64,000 bases of DNA from Primula veris (lineage: Eukaryota > Streptophyta > Magnoliopsida > Ericales > Primulaceae), in NCBI GenBank assembly GCA_963682055.1, contig OY821747.1:32362126-32426125 (forward strand), in the 5' to 3' direction. Of this stretch, positions 22,494 through 33,425 are shown piece after piece. The position numbers and the translations under genes are program-made. Each line of letters opens with the position of its first letter. Positions within the stretch are counted from its first letter, which is position 1. Below the pieces are notes generated by a model. That model ran no database searches and was not told the DNA's origin. It saw only the letters and a list, made by a program, of their open reading frames with translations.

Positions 22494-24322
22494 GTTTTTT
22501 TTTCTTAATAAAATCAATTAGTGGCCCACCCCATTTTAATTAAAAAAAGAAATACAATTTTATGTATCGACTACGCAACTATAACAAAATTTCCCTAAAT
22601 ACTTAAACGCGTTATGTTCCTATTCTGTCGCTATAGTGATCGTGGTTAAATTGATAATATAAATAGCAATGTAAGTTGTTAATTGTTGTTCAGTTGGGAA
22701 TACAACCACAACCACTATATATATAATAGTAACACTACGCCAATCAGTGTTCAAATATTTTCTTGTAGCGGATTAAATTTTGTTCTAGAGCTACTAATTC
22801 TTTATTTTTTTAAATAAAAATATATCGAACTAGAAACCAATTAAAATAGTTCTTCCAAGCACAAGCGCTGGGAACGATTTACATGTTAAGGTGCAAATGA
22901 TGAACTAAAATGTGATGAATAATATTTAAAAGTATTAAATGATGTTAAAATATGGTTAGTAATAGTTAAACACAATTACCATATATTAGCATCATAAATG
23001 TTTATATACCATTATTTCAGAAGATTTAAACCGTTAAAGATTATAAAGTAAGGGTGAGGATAACCAATGAACCACAAGCCACAAGCATTAGTTAAGAATA
23101 TTAATTTGGTAGCTTAATTATTTGATAATTTGTATAGTTATTTAATTTTCGTTTTTATATATATGGAAGTATTATTTAAGGAATATATAATATGTAATCT
23201 ACATTTGATGTTTTACTAAGGAAATAAGTACATAAATAATTTCTTTTCTTTATTTGCATAATTCCTTTCTGAATTTAATTAATCTTTCTATGCAATTCAA
23301 TGAAAAATATGTACACCATTGTAACTTGCAAATCTATTACTAATACTATGTGGGCAATAATATTGGTTAGGGAACAAATTTAATTTTGTAGGTCCACTTA
23401 ATATATTAATATACGTACTTGTTAGAGGTTTTGAATATGGTTACTTTTTTCAAGTTTATATGGTTGTTTTCCAACCTGTACGGGTGCTAATTTGTTTTTA
23501 CATATTTTATTTTATATTATGAATAATTGTTTGATTTGTTAAAGTTGAGTTTAAAAAAAATCTAAAGCAAAACTAGAAATATATAATTGGGACTTGTTAT
23601 TTATATGTAGTGTGAAATGTAATGTCATTAAAACATTCTTATAGCATTAAATTTCTATTTACGTATTAGTCTTTGTTTAAAAGATCAATCATTTAATAAA
23701 ACTTTCCATTAACTCTTAAGTGTTAGATTAAGTTATAAAGAGATTTTATTAATTAGTACTAACCAAAAATAAATATGCATTTAAGTTATGGATAAAGCTT
23801 AAATAATGACTCGGGACACTTGTTAGCGGAACCGATAAAATAAATACAATTTTTTTACAAAGTAGCCATCATTCAGAGTTAGAGAACTTGAAATCAATAA
23901 AAAAAATTGTTTAGATTTTTAAAATTCATCCAATTAAAAATAATATTATTTTTGTATTTATTCATTTATTATACTATTATATTGACTATATCTAAATATT
24001 TGTAATACCGACCTTTATTTTGTTTCTTTATTCTGTCTTTCCCCATATTAAATATGCATTTATTGAATGAATTAATATAAGATATAATTGTCATGAAATA
24101 ATTACGTTCAAACGAAAGACAAAACGAGCAACAAACTGTACCGCTAGCCCTTTCTGAATCATTTATTACGGTCTTATCTCATTTTGACCGTAATAAAATA
24201 AAATAAATACATATACCTAAGGTGGAAAATCAAATACTTAGAATCCAATACTCAGATAGAGGGAATAAAATATTTACAAAACAAGCCCTAATGATGTTAA
24301 CGTTAACACCACCTAGCTACTG
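22494..24322. other. AT-rich upstream region of C2H2-1
   Basis: No supported gene. 22494-22880 is still collinear with 32604-32985 of the paralogous block. After that the sequence is AT-rich and unremarkable. Confidence 0.6.
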
Positions 24323-24330
24323 TATATAAA
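24323..24330 (+). promoter_or_regulatory. Probable TATA box of C2H2-1
   Basis: TATATAAA lies 73 bp upstream of the ATG at 24403, in a position compatible with a start site near 24355 and a short 5' UTR. Confidence 0.6.
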
Positions 24331-24402
24331 AGAACCATGATATATACTTATTTACAAAGCACAAACTAAGATTGAATAGAAAGATACATTATCCCAATCC
24401 AA

Positions 24403-26025
24403 ATGTCTGATCAGAGACAATCTCCTCCTAATCCACAAACAAACAATGAGAGTCATGACGCAGAATCCTGCGGATCCACATCGCCATCCCGAGTCAGAGC
24501 CGGACCTGACATGGGTGAAGTGGGGCAGGGTTCAGGGCCACACTTAGAAGGCTCGGGAAGTCCCGTAAAAACTAACCTAATACTCCTGCATTTGTCGGGT
24601 AGTACCATACCCGACATAGGCCTACACTTAGGAGCCCCGAGTGGTTGGGCAGGCCCTATACAAACGACTCAAGAAATACATATCTGGCCACACCTGGAGG
24701 CAAGGGTGACAATGCCCCAACTTCCCCTACAGGAGAGGCCACGAGTCCCTTCACCTCCTCGGCATCCGTTTATAACGGAATTGATGGAGAAGAAAAAACG
24801 GCAATGTGAGAAGAAAAAATGGCAATGTGCTGTTTGTGGGGATAGGTTCTTAATTGTTTCGGCCTTGTGTGGACACATGAAGGTCCATAAGAACCGAGGG
24901 TGGAAAGGGATCAATCCCCCTCCGGGATTCCGCTGCCCTTTTCCAGGATCACGCATCGGGGGAAATTATCCCTCTCCGGTATTAATTTCTTTAATTTTGT
25001 TTTACTGTATATATAATCTTGCAACCTGATTAGCTAGGGTACATAATAGATTTTATCAGTGTATTAAATCGCTAAAGCGTTTTTATGTGTTTTATCAAAT
25101 CGTAAGTACCGACGTAAAAAACGTAAAATTTACTAATATTTTTATTTCTACCTATTTCAATTACATATCTATATCTATTTGTATTGACGAGGGTTATATA
25201 GATCAAGAAAATAAATAGAAATGAAAATTATACTATAGTTTACTGTCCCATATAGAGTATTATTCAAAGAGACCTCATTTTTTTTCTCCATATTTAATGA
25301 CTTATAAGAACTCATTCGTATCAATTAAAGGAAATATAAACAATATTCTTATTGAAAAATGGGTAATTGATTTGTTTTGAGCCTTAATTTGTAAGCCATT
25401 TTGATCCAATATTACGAGTTATTTAAATAATAAAGCGTGTTTTCAGAGTATTGGCATGCAAAAACCGAGTTATTTAAATAATAAAGCATGTTTTCAGAGT
25501 ATTGGCATGCAAAAACCGAGTTTTTTGGGCTTTCCCTGTAACTCGACAATTTTTCTCTTTGATCTAAAGCGAGCTCTAAGGCGGCTCAAGACGGGTTTTT
25601 AATATACATTGGATTTTGCATATGTATCTTTCTTTTCTTTAATTTCATATCATGAAGTACATATGTATCTTTCTTTTCTTTACTTTCTTTACGGGCGCAA
25701 CTGTTCATTCCAGGTGTCATCTGACCTGAACCGTGAACTCACTTTGGGGCTGCCAAGACCCCAAATTCCAAGACCCCCAGCGTTGCAGAATGATTACGGT
25801 GCAATTGCTGCTAGGATGGACAAAAGAGAGAGAGAGCGCGTGCTAGGAAAAAGACCTGCCCCCTCTGCATTAGGGGAGAGTTCCAAACCCCAACTTAAAT
25901 CGGAAAGACCAATAGAGGGGGGTGTTAAGGACCTTAACGACGCACCCCCTTCTGATAAATGTGATGAGGGTCCTTCGAACAAACACGATGAAGGGGGGGA
26001 GGCAGGTGACAATAATGCAACATGA
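24403..26025 (+). CDS. C2H2-1: single-finger C2H2 protein with EAR-type motifs
   Basis: Two exons, 24403-24978 and 25714-26025, with a 735-bp phase-0 GT-AG intron, give about 295 aa. The finger (about residues 142-162, [21 protein letters not shown]) has C-x2-C-x12-H-x3-H spacing. The plant-specific QALGGH box is degenerate here (SALCGH), so DNA specificity may differ from classical plant C2H2 proteins. A flanking block (KNRGWKGINPPP) is conserved in all three members. Exon 2 carries ELTLGLPRP, containing an LxLxL, and DLNDAPP, a DLNxxP. Both are EAR forms known to recruit TOPLESS-type co-repressors. Exon 1 has [11 protein letters not shown] basic stretch before the finger is tandemly duplicated (EKKKRQC then EKKKWQC). 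A TATA box lies upstream. A nuclear repressor role is inferred from the motifs. It is the intact duplicate of C2H2-2. Confidence 0.85.
25415..25516 (+). repeat. 51-bp tandem duplication in the C2H2-1 intron
   Basis: Two adjacent copies (25415-25465 and 25466-25516) begin CGAGTTATTTAAATAATAAA and end GGCATGCAAAAAC. They differ at one position (GCGTG versus GCATG). A further CGAGTT starts a third partial unit. Confidence 0.9.
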
Positions 26026-26357
26026 ATATGAGTGCAAAAAACTCATCATTTTGTAGGCTTTTATATGGTTTTCAGAATTTTTGTTGTTTTAAAGGATTGT
26101 TTAAAAACTTGAAATAATATTATTCCAACTCTCGTTTGTTGTGAATTATAAGTATGCAACTTTTTACTAAGCTTGGCATTTTCTTTTATTTTAGTTGTCC
26201 TTTTCATTCATACAGATGGAATAATACAATGAATTTACAATGTTATTTTTTTTTTATCCCTGTTAATGCTGATTATTTATTTATCTAATTAGTTTTCTTT
26301 CTGTTCTTTGTAGTTTCTTGATTATCTGTAGCGTTGCTGACATATTATACTTGTTAG
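26026..26357. other. C2H2-1 3' flank
   Basis: The first 100 bp (ATGCAAAAAACTCATCATTT...) are collinear with the C2H2-2 3' flank at 45880-45970, so this is probably 3' UTR within the duplicated block. No other gene is seen. Confidence 0.6.
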
Positions 26358-26591
26358 TAGGGCTGATAATGAGACGAAAACGCTCTATTTCATTTTTGTT
26401 CAGTTTATTTTTAATGTTTTTCGTTATCATTTCGAAACAGAAAATTCCGTTTCGTTTTCGTTGCGTTAAGGATATGAAAATTTCATTTCGTTTCATTGTC
26501 TCATAAATCATATTTTATACTACAAAATATAAATATTTTATAAATTCATATATCTAATATAAGATACCATAGATTTATTATTATAAACATA

Positions 26592-26658
<67 letters not shown>

Positions 26659-26832
26659 ACTAAATTTTACGAAACGAAAAAGACTGTAATCATTCATCTC
26701 GTTTACTAAACGAAATTGTATATTTTTGTTCATTAATTATAATTTGATTTAGCAATGAACGAAACTGAGCTGAGCTCTTAACGAAACGAATACGAAATTT
26801 TTCACAAAATTTGTGCCTTATTCTCTTCCCTA
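26358..26832. mobile_element. hAT-like MITE with 8-bp TSD CTTGTTAG
   Basis: The termini TAGGGCTGATAATGA and (inverted) TAGGGAAGAGAATAA are flanked by CTTGTTAG at 26350-26357 and 26833-26840. The interior is full of CGAAACGAAA and its complement TTTCGTTTCG, so it can fold on itself. It also has an AT dinucleotide tract. At 475 bp the small ORFs inside are not credible genes. Confidence 0.8.
26594..26654. repeat. AT dinucleotide microsatellite
   Basis: About 30 uninterrupted AT units inside the MITE at 26358-26832. Confidence 0.95.
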
Positions 26833-26840
26833 CTTGTTAG

Positions 26841-27509
26841 TACATATTATACTTGTTAGTATACTACCCACTATCACATTTTTATGTGGGAACTTTTTAA
26901 TCAATTATTTTAAAGATTTTTTTTTGTTTGTGTATATTGGGGTCATTTAGCTCTAATAATTTGGCATGCTGAGATTTTGGTAATTAGAAAATACCAAAAA
27001 AATACATGTAAACATACTTAATTACCAAATAAACAAGACCTTAAAAACATCATTACAATTAATTACATCCAAAAAATAAAAAATAAATAGATCCAACTAT
27101 GTTTATTACTATCATATACTTTAATTAACTGCTCTCATTAATATCCATAGCCTATACCGTCGACTCTTATATTGTGGAATGTAGTGAATACTATATATAT
27201 ATAAAAGATAAGATCAACACCTAATCAAAAACAATCACACCGGATATTAACACACCCAATCACTTTATTAAAACAAAGTAGTTGACATAAATTAATTAGT
27301 ATATTAACTTAAGGTTAGTACACTTCGTTTGATTCGGACTATACAACTATCGACAAATAGATCTTTCAAGAAATGATCTATGTGTTTGATTCGGATGTAA
27401 TCAGTTCTAAGTCAATCTGCATATTCAATCAAGTCTAATAAGAACAATTATATTAGCAATTATTTTATCTAAGACTTGTTACGAAGGAATATACTTGACA
27501 CACGAGTTT
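26841..27509. other. Intergenic AT-rich DNA
   Basis: No gene is supported. ACATATTATACTTGTTAG is repeated on both sides of the preceding MITE (26340-26357 and 26843-26860). Confidence 0.6.
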
Positions 27510-27613
27510 ATTCAGATTCATCTCAATACGAGACTGCTACGTCCTATCCCCAACATATATATTGACGTAGCAGTCTCGTATTCAGATTCATCTCAATACG
27601 AGACTGCTACGTC
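27510..27613. repeat. Direct repeat with an interposed inverted arm (hairpin)
   Basis: A perfect 34-bp direct repeat (27510-27543 and 27580-27613) encloses a perfect 18-bp stem: 27526-27543 (ATACGAGACTGCTACGTC) pairs with 27564-27581 across a 20-nt loop. The second direct copy can pair with the same inverted arm, so two alternative hairpins are possible. No ORF, TIR or known element explains it. Confidence 0.85.
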
Positions 27614-28271
27614 ACATACCTATGAATATTTCGATTTTCATGTAATATGTGACCATGGTTTTTGTTTATGTTTTCTTTTAATAAAATTTTCTTAATTGTC
27701 GAAAAAACATATATATTAATGTTTGGTGTCCATTTTAATAAGGATGCATAGTTTAGAGATTTTAGTTTTGATAATTCGCAGTTGATATAATTTCACAAGT
27801 TTAAAGTTTAATTAGTTCAACTCTTCATTCTCGCATAAAACATCTACGAATGAGATATATCTAACAAATATCAAATGTGGAACATTGTTTTTAAACTAGT
27901 TTACGATATGTGGGATCTCATACCTCCGATAACCCCATGCGGTATAGAAAAGATTGGCCTAATGGGGTTTGCCTACTAAATACGGCCAAAGCCAAAAAAT
28001 TGTAATAGCAAAAAAGATACTTTGCTGAACATCAAACACTTTATGTTAAAGGATTATATGAATTTTTAGTTTCTCTTTCTCTTACTTGAAATAAATAATT
28101 CCAGAAAATTGATGCTTTAGGTTGATGTTCGTTCTGTTGGAAATGATTATATGAAATAAGACTATAGTGACCAAGTATTTGTTTAACGGGATAAGACACA
28201 AATAAATTTTTTTATTCATCCACTGATGAATAGTATTTATTATTAGTTGTTTTTAACAATGCCTTATATAA
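27614..28271. other. Intergenic AT-rich DNA
   Basis: No supported gene or element is seen. Confidence 0.6.
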
Positions 28272-28586
28272 TACTTTTTTTCGTCCCTTTTTAAGTGTTT
28301 CTTTTGAAAATTGAGACTTTTTAAGAGTTAAAAATTTGATATATAAACTACATATATTGTCCTTATTAAAAGCATAATTAAATTCATTTATGGTGGTGGA
28401 ATATCTCATAAATGGTAAGTCTGTCACATAATTATGTTTATTTCCTTTTATATATATATTTTTTAATATTATTTAAAAGGTAAAATAGTAAGTTTGTTAC
28501 TTTTTAATTATCAAATTGAGAAAGTGTACACTTGTTTTGAGACAGTCCAATAATAAATAGTGAACACTTAAAAGGGACGGAGGGAA
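28272..28586. mobile_element. Stowaway-like MITE (partly decayed)
   Basis: The left end TACTTTTTTTCGTCCCTTTT and the right end, inverted as CTTTCCCTCCGTCCCTTTTA, with AAGTGTT following on both sides, match the Stowaway-type terminus. The right TA is not preserved. Confidence 0.55.
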
Positions 28587-28805
28587 AGAACCCACATAGT
28601 GTGATAATTTTTTTTTTCTAGGATTTATAAGCTAATATGTACAAGAAGTGGACTATTTTGTTTGTTGTGGTGGAGAAAAACTCTTTTGGATTACAATCAA
28701 ACAGTCATTTTGACCCATTTATATTGAAATCTATTAAAAACAAGAGAAAAAAAAAAGGAAGCCAGAGAGAAATAAACCTTAAAAGGGTATAATAAATGGA
28801 CCCTA

Positions 28806-28998
28806 CACTATAAAATAATGTTTGATTTAGTGAGAGTCAAAATCTGTCACAAGCTTGTCGCTAATTTAAAAAGTTGTCACAAATTTGTCGTAAATTTACT
28901 AAACTGTCACAAAACCGTCACAAAAACCGTCGCTAATAAGCTCGTAACAAAAAATATTGTCACTAATACCGTCGCTATTTGAGTATTTTTTTATAGTG
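28806..28998. mobile_element. CACTA-like MITE
   Basis: It begins CACTATAAAATAATG and ends TTTTTTTATAGTG, which inverts to CACTATAAAAAAA. The interior GTCACAA/CCGTCGC repeats match the copy at 1271-1452. The flanking triplets are CTA and TTA, a 2/3 match to a 3-bp duplication. Confidence 0.75.
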
Positions 28999-29673
28999 TT
29001 ATCCAGCTAATTTTCTAATCAATTTGTTAAAACACCTTAGTGGTTGATCTTAATTTCTCACCAGAAGGGTTTCAGGCATGCATTATGATAATTACGATGG
29101 ATGGCTTATTGCTAGAAAGTTTTAGTTTCTTAATTTCTCACCTTTGGTAATTATCATAATTATAACCCTTAATTACGATGACCTAGCTAATTAGCTAGAA
29201 GTAGGAAATTGATCACTTTCCAGGAAAAATCCGAACCCTTTTTAAAAACTTTCCAAGTTTCTACCATTAAGTTTTGTGTTTTCAAAAGTTTTTGTTATTT
29301 TTTTTAAAGCTTGGTTGATTTCTTACTCAGTTGCGGACTCAAACCAATTTGTCAACTTTTTACTCGCATAAAGGATAATTAAGTACATTTTAACACCTTG
29401 GGTGGAGATACTGAATTTTTTGTTTCTTTTTTTAAAGAATGTTTTTTAGCTTCTTAATGAACCCTAAGTTGACCCCAAATGCTTCCCAGTTTTTGCATTT
29501 AGCGGCTTCTGATCCTTAAGAAATCAATGGTTTCCTATGAGTTTGATTTAGAAAATTAACAAATCTTAAAATTGCTAGTTTGAAAAAATTGTCAAAACCA
29601 TTAAAATCTCAAAACTAGCAAGGAGAATTCAAATTCATAGTTACGCTGGTGGAGACTTGTTCTAGGACGTGAG
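28999..29673. other. Intergenic DNA
   Basis: No supported gene. AT-rich with short repeated phrases (TTCTTAATTTCTCACC at about 29049 and 29128). Confidence 0.55.
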
Positions 29674-29676
29674 TAA

Positions 29677-31237
29677 AGGTGTGTTTGGAACATAGAAAAC
29701 GAAAATGATTTCGAAAAAATATTTTTTTTGTGTTTGCTTACATAAGAAAGCTAATGAAAAATAAAATGAAAGAAAACATGAGAAAATTTTGTGTATGTGA
29801 GGAAAACATTTTACTTTCAAAAGTGTTAGGACCAGATTTCTGGTATAAATATTGTTTATTGTCTATTGGTTTTTCACTAAATAAATCCTAACTGTTGTTA
29901 AGAATTAAGACAGAATTGACAGGTTTCAAGTATCAGTTGCAACCTCAGTTGCAACCTACTAAGTCAATAGTGACAGGTTCCAAGTACCAGTTGCAACCTC
30001 AGTTGCAACCTACTAAGTCAGTAGTAACAGGTTTCAAGTACTAGTTGCAACCTCAGTTGCAACCTCAGTTGCAACCACAGTTCCAACCTGCTACTCAGCA
30101 GTATTCTGTCTAGTTCTGTGTATCTGCATAGCTGTTATTTATTAATTGTTAATTGACTCTACAGCATGCAGGATATATTCTCATATGATTCTAAAAGTTT
30201 AATATGCGTTTAAGTGAGAATATCAAAGTGGTAAGTAAAGATTTCCTAAAAGGTATAAAGAGATTAGTTATGTTTCCTTTAAATTTATAATTCTATATCT
30301 CTATTCTTATACTAATCCTTATCACTTGTGTCAATCTTTTGTTCCTTATCAATTAAGTATGATATGTTTAAAGATTGAATAAAATCAGGAGTTAATGTTT
30401 TACATGAATACCTAAAAGATATCTTTTCAAGATATGATCTTTTTATATGATTCCTAGCTATAGGACAATGCTAACTCCTACAATCAAGCTGGTTATTAAA
30501 CAAGTATCAACCAATGATGATTGGAGTCAATCAATGCTGAAGTATCACGCAATGCATGGGAAGATTGAAGCCAATCAACAAAGTCAAAAAGCAATCAAAA
30601 GATATTAAAGATTGAAGATTGTTTTTACTTGCTTATATAGTTGATAACTTAGCTTGTAAATGTGTGTGTTCTAAATTATAAAGAACTTATTTTCTAGAGA
30701 GAATACGCGTGAGCTTTAAAAAGAAAACAATGGTGGGATGCCATTGATTTATAAGTGATAGTTATAGAGTATGAGCAATATAGAGATAGGCAGAAAAACC
30801 TAGAGTGAGTCTAAGTGTTTTTCGTTAAGACTTGAGTCCTATATTGTAAGCTTTTTATAATATCATAATCTGGGTAAGTGCCCCGGAGACGTAGCCTAGT
30901 TAGGTGAACTCCGTTGTTAAATGTGCGTGTGATTTCATTTACGTACATTTAACTTTTTATAGTTCTGTCCATTTATACACTGGGTTCTAACTGTAGTTGC
31001 AACCTCACTTAGAACCTAACTGCAAAACTGCAACTAGAACAGCGGATAGGAATTTCAAAAAGTGTGAATAAAAAAAAATATGAGAAAAGTGAGACTAACT
31101 CTCTATTTCCTTTCTTTTATTTTCATTTTCTAACTCTATTCCGAATATTCCAAACATATAAGTGAAAAATGATTTCATGTCACTTTTCTTTTCTTTTTTT
31201 CTTTTTCCGTCATATTTTTCGGCTTTCAAACACACCC
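29677..31237. mobile_element. Tourist/PIF-Harbinger-like MITE split by a solo LTR
   Basis: The left end AGGTGTGTTTGGAA and the right end, inverted as GGGTGTGTTTGAAA, form a terminal inverted repeat flanked by TAA at 29674-29676 and 31238-31240, as expected for PIF/Harbinger-type elements. The two arms (29677-29823 and 31063-31237) are complementary A-rich and T-rich halves. The middle is occupied by the solo LTR at 29824-31057. Without the LTR and its duplicated target, the MITE would be about 320 bp. Confidence 0.75.
29824..31057. mobile_element. Solo LTR, TSD AAAAG, with TTGCAACCTCAG repeats
   Basis: It starts TGTTAGGACC and ends GAATTTCA. It is flanked by AAAAG at 29819-29823 and 31058-31062. 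Length 1234 bp. It contains a tandem array at about 29920-30085 built from CAGGTTTCAAGTA and TTGCAACCTCAG units. It has no coding region. The superfamily is probably copia but not proven; no full-length relative is in the window. Confidence 0.75.
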
Positions 31238-31240
31238 TAA

Positions 31241-33207
31241 ATCTGGTCTTATCTCCATAAAGATACATTTGTAAGAAAAACGAAAGGGGATGAAAAGTTG
31301 TTTTTGATACTCATTAGCGGATCTCACCGATGCCCTCTAACTTAAATTTGGCGAAGTGTTTTTAGATGGAAAAAGAGTCTCTTTATATTTTTTCGCAATA
31401 AAAAATGTCTCCATGGTGATGGAAATGAACAGTCCCTATTTTGTGCATTTTCTTAGCCAATTATCATTAGAGCCTTATGGTTATCCGACGGTATTTTACT
31501 GGTGACCTATTGACATTAGGTTAAGAAAGTTTAGTATTGTATTTTTGTAATTATGTAGCCCATGTATATTAAGAACTGATTCGGAATTTTTGCCCATATA
31601 ACTTGAGTTATATAGCAACAAGTAATCAACCAAGTTATTTTTCTTTTCTTGTATGCTTTTGCTGTTTAATGATATGCTTACCTTCAAAAAAAAAATATGT
31701 CTAGATTACCAAGTACAACGAAGTCCTTCTAGGATCGGACAAAACTTTTTTTCTAATTTTTATTTTCCCATACTATATTTCATTTTCTAATTTTTCGAAA
31801 TCAAGTCCACGATCGTACCTATGAGCTACTTTATTGGACTAGGTTAAAAAAATTGGACTAAAAAAAAATACACCACCATGTTTTATTTATTTTTTTCCCT
31901 TGGTGGTTTTATTTTTCTGAGTTTCTAAACAAGTTTTGTAAATGCATTTACAACATATTATCTAACATGATTATCTATTTTACTTTATCATGATGAGTTA
32001 TATTTATTTTACCAATTTTCGTTAACACAAATTTTCAGAACAAATTATCCATAATACAAATATCTATATGAAAAATTGTCTATACAATAGATTATCTAAA
32101 GTAAAAAAATATCTAAATTAGATTATCTAAAATTATTATTATTTGAAGACTGTACACAACCAAAAAATTTATGTAAACTTTATTAGTCTAATTAGCCAAT
32201 TTGTGGCTATATTATTAAATCGAAACAAACACTAGCATACAAGAAAACTAATATTTCCAGAATATGGACAAAAAGCTTTGATTAAGCATATAAATTTTCA
32301 TTAAAAACTTAGGTTAAATTTGGCGTTCTTAATAAAAATAAGTAATATTAAATAAAAGTACTTTAGTTTTTATGTTAAATTTGTAGTACACCTAGTATAC
32401 AAACTAAATTGTTCATGTTTCTTTCAACAAATGTGAAGAATAAATATTCATTCAACAACAACATGGTAGAGTAAATGGATATATGCATGATACTATTGGC
32501 TAAGATAAATTTTTGTTTCATAAAGCTATTGTGCGACCATTTTTCACCAAAAATATGCTTGTATAGAGCATTGATAGTGCTCAAACATGGCCTTTGGCCA
32601 AATGTTTTTTTTCCTTAATAAAATCAATTAGTGGGTCACCCCACTTTTAATTAAAAAAAATTGAAACACAATTTTATGTATTGACTATGCCACTATTAAG
32701 AAAATGTCTCAAAATACTTTACCATGTTTTGTTACTCTTCTGACGCTATAATGATCATGGTTAAATGATAATATAAATAGCGACGTAAACTGTCGTGGTT
32801 TAATCGGTAATATAGCCACAACCACTGTATAATAGTAACATAACATCTATCGGTGTTTAAACATTTTCTTGTCGTGGATTAGTTTTTTTTTTCTAGAGTT
32901 ATAGATTGTTTTTTTAAAAAATATTAAATATATTGAACTAATCAAAATGTATAGTTCTTCTAAGCACAAGCGTTGTAAAAGATTTTAAATAAGGAAAATG
33001 ATAACTTGTGCCACTTAAAACGAGGGGAAAGATTTTAATTATATATTTAACACAAATAAAATATAGAATAGAGAAAGATAAAAATATTGTCATTCAGGAA
33101 AGATGATCAATATAAATCTGAAATAGTGACGTAATTAATGGTTTAACTTTAATTAACAATATCTTAATCGTCAAAATCTCTTTCATCCCATAAGAACCTT
33201 TCTCACA
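31241..33207. other. Intergenic DNA and upstream block of C2H2-2
   Basis: No supported gene. From about 32390 to 32985 the sequence is collinear with 21990-22880, the upstream part of the C2H2 segmental duplication, but without the MITE. Confidence 0.65.
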
Positions 33208-33216
33208 TATATAAAA
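33208..33216 (+). promoter_or_regulatory. Probable TATA box of C2H2-2
   Basis: TATATAAAA lies about 210 bp upstream of the ATG at 33426. The longer leader compared with C2H2-1 is C/T-rich. Confidence 0.45.
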
Positions 33217-33425
33217 TTTTCAACTCTTAACTACGAGTTTTTCTTTCGTCTTCTGGATCTTCAGAACCTTTTTTACAATTTTTTGTTCTTCGACTAAGAA
33301 GTCTCGAACAATCCGTCCGTCACATCACCTCCAGATAGAACACCGCCATAGGCACGGTTCACCGTCCTTCTATTCCTGGATAGTATACATATAGTTTTAT
33401 ATATCACAAATATCATTAGTCCCAA

